Source of the DNA: Candidatus Zixiibacteriota bacterium
GTDB taxonomy: Bacteria; Zixibacteria; MSB-5A5; GN15; FEB-12
DNA length: 24,630 bases
Direction of reading: 5' to 3'
Assembly: GCA_035380245.1 (NCBI GenBank)
Contig: DAOSXA010000005.1
Coordinates: forward strand, 1-24,630
The notes under the pieces were generated by a model. It was not told the DNA's origin. It saw only the letters and a list, made by a program, of their open reading frames with translations, and ran no database searches. Shown piece after piece: positions 15,877 to 24,369 of this stretch. The position numbers and the translations under genes were made by a program. Position 1 is the stretch's first letter; each line of letters begins with the position of its first letter.

Positions 15877-15924
15877 TTGACTTATGGTCAATTATGACCG
15901 ATAGTCATGTTTGACTGAAGGTCA
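15877..15924 (+). promoter_or_regulatory. Promoter overlapped by an alternating half-site operator
   Basis: A -35 TTGACT (15877-15882) and weak -10 GATAGT (15900-15905) are 17 bases apart. Six half-sites alternate in direction: TGAC at 15878, GTCA (in GGTCA) at 15886, TGACC at 15895, AGTCA at 15903, TGACT at 15912, GGTCA at 15920, with start-to-start steps of 8, 9, 8, 9 and 8. GGTCAATTATGACC and AGTCATGTTTGACT are perfect 5-bp-arm palindromes, 17 bases centre to centre. The TetR-family gene begins 13 bases later, so autorepression is the likely use. Confidence 0.75.
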
Positions 15925-15937
15925 TAAGTGAGGTCCG

Positions 15938-16624
15938 ATGAAAAAACAACCGTCGAAAACAGAGGATACTTCTCCCAGTCGGCGTAACCGCAGAAAATCC
16001 GCCACCAAGGCGCGGATTGTCGAATCGGCGCTGGAGCTGTTGTCCCGCCAGGAATACGGCGCCACTACTATCGAGCAGGTGACGGAAGCGGCCGATGTCG
16101 GGAAAGGGACTTTCTTCAATTACTTCCCCTCTAAGGAGCATTTGCTCAATGAGGTAGGCCATGAACAACTGGAGGTTATCCAGGCTCTGGTTGAGAAGTC
16201 GCTGGCGAAACCGAGGGATACGAAGAAGGTTTTTCAGGATCTGTTTTGGAAACTGACGACGCTGTTTGCCGATAATCCCATTCTGGCTCGCAATCTTATT
16301 CTGGCCAATCTCGGCAATGATTCGGCCCGTGAACTCATGGCAACGAATGTCGCCGATAAAGTACGATGGCTGGCCAGGCTGATCAAGCAGGGTCAGTCTC
16401 TTGGCTATATCAGAGATAAGGTTAATCCTACCTTGGCGGCCTACTGGTACCTGGACGTCTATTATGGAAACCTCCTGTACTGGGCAATGGAGCCGCCTTC
16501 TCGAAAAAAAGAGTGGCTTCAGTTCTCGTTCGATCAATTCTGGGAAAGTGTCGCCGCGGATTCACATAACATTCGAAAAACAAGCCGCTCGCAGCACGCT
16601 GGACGCGCCGACGCGAAGAGGTGA
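15938..16624 (+). CDS. TetR-family transcriptional regulator
   Basis: The 228-residue protein has a basic N-terminus (SRRNRRKSATKARIVES) leading into the TetR helix-turn-helix: TTIEQVTEAADVGKGTFFNY then FPSKEHLL (about 43-70). The C-terminal all-helical part would bind an effector and dimerise. GTGAGG lies 4 bases before the ATG. It is first in the efflux operon: its TGA is 5 bases before the TolC-like start. An operator-like array covers its own promoter, so it most likely represses the whole unit until a toxic ligand binds. The ligand is unknown. Confidence 0.92.
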   Translation: MKKQPSKTEDTSPSRRNRRKSATKARIVESALELLSRQEYGATTIEQVTEAADVGKGTFFNYFPSKEHLLNEVGHEQLEVIQALVEKSLAKPRDTKKVFQDLFWKLTTLFADNPILARNLILANLGNDSARELMATNVADKVRWLARLIKQGQSLGYIRDKVNPTLAAYWYLDVYYGNLLYWAMEPPSRKKEWLQFSFDQFWESVAADSHNIRKTSRSQHAGRADAKR

Positions 16625-16629
16625 TGACT

Positions 16630-18105
16630 ATGAGAAATGTTGCAAAATACATTGTTATGACGGTGGTTACATTCATGACGTTGTTCCCCGGAATGGTCAT
16701 GGCCGAAAACCTGACACTCGGACAGGCAATCAGGACCGCTCTGGCGAATAACGACAAGATCCGGCAATACCGGGCGAAACTTGACCAGGCGAAATACTCC
16801 GATCGTGAAGCCTCCGGAAATTTCCTGCCGTCGATATCGCTACAGGCCGGTTACAATCACATGAATGATCCCCTTTCGATCGATTTATCCCCGATCAGGG
16901 ACGCCATGATTCAGATGCAGGCGAGTAACGAAGTCGAGTTTACCAACATTTACCAGCTTATGGGAGGTGGCTCGGCGCTTTCCTCGGAGGAGCGGGCCGC
17001 CTATTACAGCCAGTATTCGGCCGCGCTCGACGGCTTGCTCCCGGCGTTTGTTGAGACTTTCAAGGATCAGGATTACCGCACGGCTTCGGTCACCCTGGTG
17101 CAACCGTTGTTTACGGGTGGAAAAATCGTTGCCGCTAAAAAAGCGGCCAACGCCGAAAAACATGCGGCCGAGGATGAACTTGCCAAAATCGAAAATGAAA
17201 TAACCCAGGAAACGATCAATAACTATCTCGCTGTCATCCTGCTGCAACAGGTAGTACAAACTCGTGAGAATGTCCTCTCCGGCATGGAGAGACATCGCAG
17301 TAATGCCCAGCGGCTGGCGGAAGAAGGATTGATCGCTCGATACGACCTGCTCCGCGCGGAAGTGGCGGTGGCCGATGCCGGTGTTAATCTTTTTGACGAC
17401 CGTAACCGGCTGGAACTGGCCAAAGTGGCCCTTCGCAATACGCTCGGACTGGATGATGACGCCCCGATTGTTATTGCCGACACCCTGCTATACCATCCGG
17501 TCGCAGATTCACTCGCGGAGTTTCATGCGCGGGCTTATGATCAACAACCGATATTACAAATGATCGCGGAAAAAAAGAAAGCCGCCTCACAGAAATACGC
17601 GGTGGAACGATCCAGTTTCCTGCCGCAATTGGCCGGCTTTGGCAAATACGAATTATATGATAATGACCTTTCGGCTTTGGAACCGCGCTGGATTATCGGT
17701 CTCCAGTTGAATCTGAACATTTTTAACGGCTTCAAGGATCACAGCCGCCTGCAGGGGGCAAAATCCCTGAAGCGGGAAGTGGAATATCTTGAATCCGGAG
17801 CCAGGCGGGAGGTCGACCTCTGGGTGAATAAATCATACCGCGACATGCGCAACGCCGAGACCCGCTTCCAGAAATTGGAAGCCTCGGTCGCATTATCGAG
17901 CGAAAGTGTCCGGTTGAATGAAAAGCGCTTCCAGACCGGGCTCGGGACATCGCTGGAGGTCATAGACGCCCATTTGTCCAATGAAAAGAATCAGGTCGAA
18001 CGACTGATGTCACTATATGATTACTATAAATCACTGACTGATCTTATGGTTGCCGCCGGGTATCCGCTGGATATGCTGACGGTATGGAACGGTGAGGAGA
18101 AATAG
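16630..18105 (+). CDS. TolC-family outer-membrane efflux channel
   Basis: The 491-residue protein has a signal peptide (about 1-25, ending PGMVMA) followed by ENLTLGQAIRTALANND, the standard start of outer-membrane efflux proteins. Two similar halves of long heptad-like helices follow, with TASVTLVQPLFTGGKI (about 152-167) and LQLNLNIFNGFKD (about 359-371) at equivalent places as the beta-strand regions, and RFQTGLGTSLEVIDAH (about 436-451) near the end. I chose the ATG at 16630 because GAGGTG lies 7 bases upstream; a GTG at 16621 would overlap the ribosome site and the TetR stop. It forms the outer channel of a tripartite pump with the next genes. Confidence 0.92.
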   Translation: MRNVAKYIVMTVVTFMTLFPGMVMAENLTLGQAIRTALANNDKIRQYRAKLDQAKYSDREASGNFLPSISLQAGYNHMNDPLSIDLSPIRDAMIQMQASNEVEFTNIYQLMGGGSALSSEERAAYYSQYSAALDGLLPAFVETFKDQDYRTASVTLVQPLFTGGKIVAAKKAANAEKHAAEDELAKIENEITQETINNYLAVILLQQVVQTRENVLSGMERHRSNAQRLAEEGLIARYDLLRAEVAVADAGVNLFDDRNRLELAKVALRNTLGLDDDAPIVIADTLLYHPVADSLAEFHARAYDQQPILQMIAEKKKAASQKYAVERSSFLPQLAGFGKYELYDNDLSALEPRWIIGLQLNLNIFNGFKDHSRLQGAKSLKREVEYLESGARREVDLWVNKSYRDMRNAETRFQKLEASVALSSESVRLNEKRFQTGLGTSLEVIDAHLSNEKNQVERLMSLYDYYKSLTDLMVAAGYPLDMLTVWNGEEK

Positions 18106-18107
18106 GT

Positions 18108-19088
18108 ATGAAGATCAAATTATCACGATGGACTATATACGTTCCCGTGGTTGTCGCGGTGGCGGCGCTGTTAGTAATTATCATCCGTGGCGTCATGCCG
18201 GAGAAAGATATTATTACCGGTACGGTTGAGGTGGATGAAATAGATGTTTCCTCGAAAATCCCGGGGCGAGTCGATACTACCATGGCGGCCGAGGGTGATC
18301 GGGTTGTCAAGGGACAGATTCTGGCCCGGCTGCAAAGCGATGAAATCGACGCCAAGGTAGAGCAGGCTCGAGGAGCTATGGAAGCGGCTCGCGCTAAGCT
18401 CGATATGGCTCTCAAGGGAGCCCGTCCGGAAGAAAAGGAAGCTGTCGAAAAACTGTACCTGCAAGCGGTGCACCAATACGAACTGGCCGAAAAGACGTAT
18501 GATCGTATTCAGAAGGTTTACCAGGACAGCGTGATTTCAACTCAGGAACGGGATCAGGTCGAATTCCAGTATCTCGCTGCCAAGGAGCAGATGGAAGCGG
18601 CCGGCGCCAAATATCAGATGGTGTTGAAGGGTGCCCGGGAAGAAGAAATCCGAGGCGCTCAGGGACTTTTCCACCAGGCTGAGAACGCCTACAATGAGGC
18701 CGTCTCATACCAGAAAGAAACCGACTTGATCAGCCCGATCGACGGTGAAATCAGCAACAAGGAAGTCAGCGCCGGGGAAATGGTCGCTGCCGGATATCCC
18801 GTCTTTACGGTTATGAATCCGGATGATATCTGGATTGTCGTGCAACTGCGTGAAGACAAGATGGAAAAAGTGGAAATGAACGGCAAGACCCGGATTGTCA
18901 TTCCGGCCGTCGATTCCAACGAGCATCCGGCTCGGATTACGTATATCGCCCCCATGGCTGATTTTGCCACCTGGAAGGCAACCAATCAGAAAGGTGATTT
19001 CGATCTTAAAACCTTCGAGATTCATATCCGTCCGGAAGGAAAGATAACCGGTCTGCGCCCCGGTATGACCGCCAGGGTGCAGTTCTAG
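18108..19088 (+). CDS. HlyD/YbhG-type periplasmic adaptor (membrane fusion protein)
   Basis: The 326-residue product has one N-terminal membrane anchor (about 9-26), then a lipoyl half-domain (GTVEVDEIDVSSKIPGRV, about 38-55), a long alpha-helical hairpin with two related segments (LKGARPEEKEAV and LKGAREEEIRGA), the second lipoyl half DLISPIDGEISNKEVSAGE and a C-terminal beta domain ending LRPGMTARVQF. This order is that of the adaptor paired with ABC-2 permeases (YbhG-like). It starts 2 bases after the TolC-like stop, with GAGGAG in the end of that gene as ribosome site. It should bridge the inner-membrane permeases and the TolC-like channel. Confidence 0.92.
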   Translation: MKIKLSRWTIYVPVVVAVAALLVIIIRGVMPEKDIITGTVEVDEIDVSSKIPGRVDTTMAAEGDRVVKGQILARLQSDEIDAKVEQARGAMEAARAKLDMALKGARPEEKEAVEKLYLQAVHQYELAEKTYDRIQKVYQDSVISTQERDQVEFQYLAAKEQMEAAGAKYQMVLKGAREEEIRGAQGLFHQAENAYNEAVSYQKETDLISPIDGEISNKEVSAGEMVAAGYPVFTVMNPDDIWIVVQLREDKMEKVEMNGKTRIVIPAVDSNEHPARITYIAPMADFATWKATNQKGDFDLKTFEIHIRPEGKITGLRPGMTARVQF

Positions 19089-19132
19089 CTCTATACCTTA
19101 TGGATTCTGAAATCGGATCAGAGAGAAGTATC

Positions 19133-20338
19133 ATGAGCCGCTTATTTACGAATTCGCCAACTCTGAATGTGATGCGGCGAGAGTTCCGTCGAATAAGTCA
19201 ACGGAAGGCCTTTTACACCCTCATGATACTGGTGCCGCTGGTTGTCTTTTCCTTCATGTTTTATATCTACCGCGACAAGGTGGTGATCGATACCCCGGTC
19301 GGGATCGTCGATCTGGACAACAGTGAATTGTCCCGTACGATTGTCCGTGCGGTTGAATCGACCCGTTCGATGAAAATAGCCGAAGTCTACTCGACCGTCA
19401 ATGAAATCAAGGACGGGATGCGACGGGGGACGATACAGGGAGCTTTCTATATCCCGGATGGACTCGAAAAGGATATCAAGAACGGGAAGTCGGCAACGAT
19501 TGTCGTTTACAAGAACAGCTCCAACATAATTATCGGGAATCTTATTCTTAAGGATGCCTCGACTATCAGCCAGACCATATCGGCCGGAATCCTGATAAAA
19601 AGGCTGGAGGCCAAAGGGCTCTCTCCCGACCGGGCTCTGGAGCTTGCCAATCCGATCCGAGTAGATAGCCATTCACTGTACAATCCGGGGTACAATTATG
19701 CCGATTTCCTGCCCCCCGGCATAGTTATGGTTCTGTTGCAAATGCTGGTTATGGTTCTGGCGGTTACGGTGATCAACGAGGAAATCGACGAGGGCACGCT
19801 GACCGAGTTGTTTCAGACAGCCGGGAACAGGGTCTCGGCCGTTATGTTCGGGAAGGCCCTGGCGCATACTGCCATACACACCGCTACCGGTCTGGGAGTG
19901 TTGGGTTTGTTGTTCCCGCTTTTCGGGATTACTATCAAAGGTTCGATACTGCTCGCTGTTCCCTTTATGATATTCTTTATCGCCGCCGGTTTTTTCCCGG
20001 GATTTCTTGTTTCCTGTCTGGTTCGGAATAAATTCATCGCGACCGACATTGCCGCCTTCTACAATTCTCCGGCTTTTCTTTTCAGCGGTTACACGTTCCC
20101 GCTCTGGGCAATGCCGAGTCTGCATTATTACTATGCCCAACTCCTTCCGTTTACCCACTTCCTGACTGGGTTTCTCAAAATTTACCGGTATAATGCTCCG
20201 GTGATGGATCTCATGCCGCAACTGGCTGCCCTGTCGATTTTCGTTTTCATCCCGATGGTGATTGCGGCCCTGGCTCTGAAATACCGTATCAAACCGCTGG
20301 CTTTGACGGGCAAAGCGACACCGGAGGCCATAAGATGA
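19133..20338 (+). CDS. ABC-2 type transporter permease (first of pair)
   Basis: The 401-residue protein has an N-terminal cytoplasmic part (REFRRISQRKAFY), TM1 at about 29-45, a large periplasmic domain (about 46-195) and then five or six hydrophobic segments. The signature FSGYTFPLWAMPSLHYYYAQ near the end matches YhhJ/YbhS-type ABC-2 permeases. I chose the ATG at 19133, since GAGAGAAG precedes it while the ATG at 19100 has no ribosome site. Its stop overlaps the next start by four bases (ATGA), so translation is coupled. It makes the membrane channel of an efflux ABC system with its neighbour. No ATP-binding subunit is encoded in the operon. Confidence 0.9.
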   Translation: MSRLFTNSPTLNVMRREFRRISQRKAFYTLMILVPLVVFSFMFYIYRDKVVIDTPVGIVDLDNSELSRTIVRAVESTRSMKIAEVYSTVNEIKDGMRRGTIQGAFYIPDGLEKDIKNGKSATIVVYKNSSNIIIGNLILKDASTISQTISAGILIKRLEAKGLSPDRALELANPIRVDSHSLYNPGYNYADFLPPGIVMVLLQMLVMVLAVTVINEEIDEGTLTELFQTAGNRVSAVMFGKALAHTAIHTATGLGVLGLLFPLFGITIKGSILLAVPFMIFFIAAGFFPGFLVSCLVRNKFIATDIAAFYNSPAFLFSGYTFPLWAMPSLHYYYAQLLPFTHFLTGFLKIYRYNAPVMDLMPQLAALSIFVFIPMVIAALALKYRIKPLALTGKATPEAIR

Positions 20339-21486
20339 TGTGGCGATATTTCATGTCCGTCTTCCGGCGCGAAGTCGATATCATCCGGCACGACCGAAAT
20401 ATCATTATCGTGTTGTTTCTTGCCCCGGTTGTCTATGCGCTGTTTCTCGGGACCATTCTCATCCAGAAAGTGGAGACCGATATCCCGATCGTCGTGGTCG
20501 ATAACGATCACAGTGAAATCTCTCGAACTCTTATCCGATATCTCGATTCAAATCGACTGCTGAAAGTCTCTGAGGTCTCATCCGATTTCGAGGCGGCTCG
20601 TGCGAACATTCTCAAGAATGAAGTACAGGCCATCATATACATTCCGGATGATTTCGGATCTGTCTTGAAGTCCGGTCAGGCCGTCGATCTGGCGGTATAT
20701 TTGAACACCGCCCGTTTTCTGCCCTCGAACGATATCAACAAGGGTGTCAACGAAGTTGCATTGACCATGGGGGCCGGCATTCGGCTCAAGTATTTCCAGG
20801 CACAGGGTATCAACACCGAAGAGGCCACGGAGTTGGTGCAGCCGTTAAGAGACGACACCCGTTCGCTGTTCAATATCTCTGAAAGCTACGGAGAGTTCCT
20901 CCTGCCGGGATTACTCTTGTTGATCCTGCAACAGACTCTGCTGTTCGGGCTGGCGTTAAGTATCGCCCGTGAACGTGAGCAGAACACCATGAAAACGCTC
21001 GTAGATTTGGCCGGCGGTAATTCACTCACGGCTATTCTGGGAAAAGGCGCTCCGTATTTCATCCTTTATGCGTCCTACACGCTCTTTTCACTCGGTGTAT
21101 TCTTCGTTTTGTTCCACTTGAGTCTGTTAGGAAGTCTCTCCGCGTTGGCCGTGCTGCTCATTTTATTTCTTATCTCCATCATCGCATTCACCTTCTGTAT
21201 CTCTTCGTTCCTCAAGAAAGAAATTCAAGCCCTGCAGTTTCTGGTTTTCACATCGATGCCGCTATTTCTGATTTCCGGGTACTCATGGCCGATATGGTCG
21301 ATGCCCCGGCCGTTGCAGGTATTTACACAACTGCTTCCCAGCACTCAACCTTTCCTGGTATTTGTCCGGATAACGCAGATGGGTGCCGGTTGGGGACAAG
21401 TCCTCCCGGACCTGCTTTTCATTCTGGTTCTGACTGTTGGCTGGATGGCCTTGGCGCAATGGCGAGTAAAATGCCTGAGCAAATAA
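20335..21486 (+). CDS. ABC-2 type transporter permease (second of pair)
   Basis: The 383-residue protein has the same layout as its neighbour: TM1 at about 24-42, periplasmic domain to about 185, then hydrophobic segments with ISGYSWPIWSMPRPLQVFTQ (about 306-325) before the last ones. Corresponding segments such as VVDNDHSEISRTLIRYLDS and the preceding gene's VDLDNSELSRTIVRAVES show that the two arose by duplication. It is last in the efflux operon; repeat DNA follows with no terminator-like hairpin. Together they would form a heterodimeric permease, with the ATPase supplied from elsewhere or absent. Confidence 0.9.
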   Translation: MMWRYFMSVFRREVDIIRHDRNIIIVLFLAPVVYALFLGTILIQKVETDIPIVVVDNDHSEISRTLIRYLDSNRLLKVSEVSSDFEAARANILKNEVQAIIYIPDDFGSVLKSGQAVDLAVYLNTARFLPSNDINKGVNEVALTMGAGIRLKYFQAQGINTEEATELVQPLRDDTRSLFNISESYGEFLLPGLLLLILQQTLLFGLALSIAREREQNTMKTLVDLAGGNSLTAILGKGAPYFILYASYTLFSLGVFFVLFHLSLLGSLSALAVLLILFLISIIAFTFCISSFLKKEIQALQFLVFTSMPLFLISGYSWPIWSMPRPLQVFTQLLPSTQPFLVFVRITQMGAGWGQVLPDLLFILVLTVGWMALAQWRVKCLSK

Positions 21487-21737
21487 CGAGACAGCGTGGG
21501 ACTTGTTGACTACCCTCCCAACGAACACAATCGCCGGGAAGATAAGCCCTGTCTACGCGTTTGAAAATCATAACCTCGCGTAGCGGGCGGCCTTGTGTCG
21601 CCCGCATTTCAGTTGTGTTTTACTGAATATCCGAGCGTATGACTTATTCACCAGTTACTTGAGGGAGGGCTGCTGTTCAGGGAGAATACCATTCTCAAAG
21701 GTGGCGCACGGCGGAGCAGCAGGTCATATCTGTATTA
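21487..21737. repeat. Inverted composite repeat after the efflux operon
   Basis: 21583-21605 is a hairpin with arms GCGGGCG/CGCCCGC and loop GCCTTGTGT. Read on the minus strand, about 21580-21645 matches 10815-10885. Both neighbouring operons converge here, but no T-tailed terminator was found. The remaining ~80 bases to 21737 hold nothing recognisable. Confidence 0.7.
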
Positions 21738-22559
21738 TTATTGATTTACTATCGACTCTCGGAAATCCCGGATACATTTTTCAAATTCGATGCCGTAGAT
21801 GCTCTTGAAGATATTGTCGTGCTCGGTGTTTGTTGTCAGCCCCGTCATATACGACAGGAATTTGTCCTTACCGTAATTCTCTATAAGGTAATCAACGATA
21901 CAGGCAAACTCGGAGTACATGAAAGTGATCCTGTACTCGACATCCAGTTCAATCCGGTCTTCCATTTTTGTCTTGAAACAATCGGGGGGCATGAAATTGC
22001 CTTCCCGAATGTAATTATACGTATCCGCTTTGGAGGGATACCATGAGGTCCCCATTTGGTCGGAGCTGTAGACCGCAATGCCTTCAAGTAACCATGCCGG
22101 ATATTGATAACCTCGCAAGATTCCTGAATGCTGAGATATCAAACAATGAGACAACTCATGCCTGAGGTAGATTGCCAACGAAATTTCACCATTCTCAGCT
22201 TCCTCCAGCGCCCACGGAGAGATAACTAGATCTCCGTTGTAGAAGGCGCAGAAGCGTGCTCTGGATAGTGAGCGTTGATAGTAACTATCTTTATCTTTGA
22301 AAATGAAGACTCGCGGCTTTTTCAAAAATGTTAGTTCATGAAACTCTTCCACTGTCGGAATTAACGAGTCTATAGCTTCAAAATCATCGTAGTCAGCGCC
22401 ACGCTGAACATAGACTATGGTGTTTTCCAATTCATATTTGGCAAAACCGACTATGATTGGAGAGTAGGGGAAGAGCTTTCCATATAGAAAACTGTAGACA
22501 GCGATACCTGCAACCAGTAAGGATGCCGCGATGATCGAATACTTCAGTTTTTTCTTCAT
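21738..22559 (-). CDS. Membrane-anchored gluzincin-type metallopeptidase (HEXXH)
   Basis: The 273-residue product has a short basic N-terminus and one transmembrane segment (about 8-26), placing the rest outside the cytoplasmic membrane. The zinc site is HELSH (134-138) in LRHELSHCLI, with the third ligand Glu159 in PAWLLEGIAVY, about 20 residues later: a gluzincin (clan MA) layout, as in peptidase MA-like proteins. All three ligands and the catalytic Glu135 are present. It begins 18 bases after the end of hipA on the same strand, so it is likely read through from the hip promoter. Substrate and biological role are unknown; a peptide or envelope protein target is plausible. Confidence 0.85.
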   Translation of the reverse strand: MKKKLKYSIIAASLLVAGIAVYSFLYGKLFPYSPIIVGFAKYELENTIVYVQRGADYDDFEAIDSLIPTVEEFHELTFLKKPRVFIFKDKDSYYQRSLSRARFCAFYNGDLVISPWALEEAENGEISLAIYLRHELSHCLISQHSGILRGYQYPAWLLEGIAVYSSDQMGTSWYPSKADTYNYIREGNFMPPDCFKTKMEDRIELDVEYRITFMYSEFACIVDYLIENYGKDKFLSYMTGLTTNTEHDNIFKSIYGIEFEKCIRDFRESIVNQ

Positions 22560-22577
22560 TTTTCCAGAATCCCCCGG

Positions 22578-23870
22578 TCACAACAGCACATGAGTTTTAC
22601 CGATAACCTTTGTCCGAAGTTCGTCTACGCCCGTCCGCGCGGCATAATCAGGCCAGTTGCCGACCACCTCCACGATTCGGTCGATAATTATATCCGGTTT
22701 GTTGACATTCATCCGCCGAGCCACTTCGACCAGGTCCGTTCGGTCGATTTGGTCGTACTTGCCGTTGATAGTCATCTGATGAGAACTGGTCCAGCCTGCT
22801 TCCGGGTTGTAGGCGTAAGCGACATCGTAGGCAGGGGAGAGCCTCCACGATCCGTTTTTGTCCATCAGGAACGATATGTTTTTGGTATGGTCGTCCTGAT
22901 TTCTCGCGACAACGTTGAAGCACATCCTCCTGAACAATTCCTCGGCGGCGGGGTAATGCAGCCCGAGAGTTCTTATTACCTGAAAGGCCTGTTCGTAAGA
23001 ATATGCATGTGGCCGGTTGTAGTCGTAATGAGCTATCCCGCACAGCGACAGCAAATGAACCTTTTCATTCTGCTGACGATCAAACCTCTTGGTCATGAAA
23101 TGAGCGCGGTCCCCCTCGTGCTTCAACTCACAAGCGGTCATATCAATACCGCAATCACGAGCCATTAGATAATAAGCGTACTCGATTCGACCGTATCCCC
23201 GGGGATCGCCCAAGCGGCGATTGGTTACTCCGTCGAGCTTGATTATCCAATACTCATACCCGTCAAGATTGTCGATCTGCCCCGATCGTATCTCTCCGGT
23301 CTGCCGGTTGTACGCCACCACCGCCTTGGCGCGCGCGCCGCCCGCCGAAGTCCCCACCTTGATTATCTCAAGGATATCCTGCTTATCGAGATGTTCCAAA
23401 TCCGCCCGGAAATCCTCACGCTCCGCCAGGACATCGTTCGCGAGCTTTACCAGTCTCTCGATCTCGATCAGCTTGCCCTTGTCTACGATCTCCCTTTTAG
23501 GCGGATGATATTCCAGCGCCCCCATTCCTCTCGCGCCGGTATAGCACAACCGCTCCACCGGATTGACCGATTCGATACTGCGCCCCTGTTCGGCCAACCA
23601 CCGGTCCAGCAACGCCGTGCCGAAGCGGTCGGGAAGACTGTCCGACAGGAGTCCCGGCAAGCCTAAAAAAGTCTCATAATTCAGTTCAGGGAAACTGTAA
23701 ATGCGTCTTCCGGATTGAGCTTCGGGCAGCGGCATTTTGATCGGCGCCAGGTCCAGGCCTTTTTTTAGGAAAGCCGGATCGTATTCAAAAGCAGCCAGCC
23801 TTTTCGATTCATCCCATAAAACGGCGCCGACCCGATCCCCCCAGATTTTTACCTCCGCGACATCGACCAT
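22578..23870 (-). CDS. hipA: HipA-family serine/threonine kinase toxin
   Basis: The 430-residue protein matches HipA throughout: N-terminal VKIWGDRVGAVLWD, then LPGLLSDSLPDRFG (71-84), GARGMGALEY (112-121), a glycine-rich KVGTSAGGARAK (171-182) that includes the regulated serine position (Ser175), the ATP lysine in WIIKLDG (Lys211), and the catalytic loop NQDDHTKN (324-331) with Asp326 and Asn331, then the metal-binding Asp349 in SPAYD. Thus it looks catalytically intact. HipA of E. coli phosphorylates glutamyl-tRNA synthetase and induces dormancy; the target here is not known. The gene lies 3 bases after hipB and is preceded by no separate promoter. Confidence 0.93.
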   Translation of the reverse strand: MVDVAEVKIWGDRVGAVLWDESKRLAAFEYDPAFLKKGLDLAPIKMPLPEAQSGRRIYSFPELNYETFLGLPGLLSDSLPDRFGTALLDRWLAEQGRSIESVNPVERLCYTGARGMGALEYHPPKREIVDKGKLIEIERLVKLANDVLAEREDFRADLEHLDKQDILEIIKVGTSAGGARAKAVVAYNRQTGEIRSGQIDNLDGYEYWIIKLDGVTNRRLGDPRGYGRIEYAYYLMARDCGIDMTACELKHEGDRAHFMTKRFDRQQNEKVHLLSLCGIAHYDYNRPHAYSYEQAFQVIRTLGLHYPAAEELFRRMCFNVVARNQDDHTKNISFLMDKNGSWRLSPAYDVAYAYNPEAGWTSSHQMTINGKYDQIDRTDLVEVARRMNVNKPDIIIDRIVEVVGNWPDYAARTGVDELRTKVIGKTHVLL

Positions 23871-23873
23871 TTG

Positions 23874-24224
23874 TTACCCCTGGTCTTTTGATCTGTGGGT
23901 GAGTCGCGTTCTCGAAGCCCGCTGCCTTTGTTTTTTCTTGAGGTCCAGCAGTTGAAGAGGGCTGATTTGGGCTTCTTCGTTGAATACATTCAGGATATCG
24001 AGCTTATCCAGAGCTCTCAGGATTTGTACCAGGGTCAACAGGGTAGAGGTCTGGCCGCCTTCGAAGCGGCTGATTGTTACCCGGTTAACACCCGACATTG
24101 CGGCCAGTTGCTGTTGGGTCAGATTACGATTCAGCCGCATCTGCCGGGCGTGTTGGCCGATTTCAGCGACAATTGCCGGGTCCGACATAGCTTGCCAGTT
24201 ATTTACATCTCTATTTTGCATCAT
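23874..24224 (-). CDS. hipB: HipB-like antitoxin, XRE-family regulator
   Basis: The 116-residue protein has an XRE helix-turn-helix at about 34-58 (LTQQQLAAMSGVNRVTISRF) and a basic C-terminal tail (KKKQRQRASRTRL). I chose the ATG at 24224, as AAGG lies 5 bases upstream; the longer frame from 24296 would start inside the promoter. It should bind and neutralise the adjacent HipA and, with it, repress the operon at the palindrome over the transcription start. The C-terminal extension is longer than in E. coli HipB. Confidence 0.88.
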   Translation of the reverse strand: MMQNRDVNNWQAMSDPAIVAEIGQHARQMRLNRNLTQQQLAAMSGVNRVTISRFEGGQTSTLLTLVQILRALDKLDILNVFNEEAQISPLQLLDLKKKQRQRASRTRLTHRSKDQG

Positions 24225-24247
24225 TACTGCCTTATGGTCGGTATTCT

Positions 24248-24296
24248 GTAACACAAATGTTACTATATTTATACAAGCACCATCGGCACACGTCAA
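24248..24296 (-). promoter_or_regulatory. hipBA promoter with palindromic operator
   Basis: On the minus strand, TTGACG (24296-24291) and TATAAA (24273-24268) are 17 bases apart, an almost ideal sigma-70 promoter. Just downstream GTAACA-TTTG-TGTTAC (24263-24248) is a perfect 6-bp-arm palindrome. It covers the predicted transcription start near 24261, as expected for autorepression by HipB. Confidence 0.8.
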
Positions 24297-24332
24297 TATA
24301 TAATTAACATTTAACGCTACAAAACCTGTGAA

Positions 24333-24352
24333 ATATGATTATAATGTCATAT
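24333..24352. promoter_or_regulatory. Second palindrome upstream of the hip promoter
   Basis: ATATGA (24333-24338) and TCATAT (24347-24352) are separated by eight bases in a very AT-rich tract. Its sequence differs from the 24248-24263 operator, so it may bind another factor or be chance in AT-rich DNA. Confidence 0.3.
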
Positions 24353-24369
24353 AACTGCTACATTATATT

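Noticed and set aside
19100..19132. Upstream ATG for the first ABC permease
   Set aside because: No ribosome site precedes it and the 11 added residues are not typical; the ATG at 19133 fits better.
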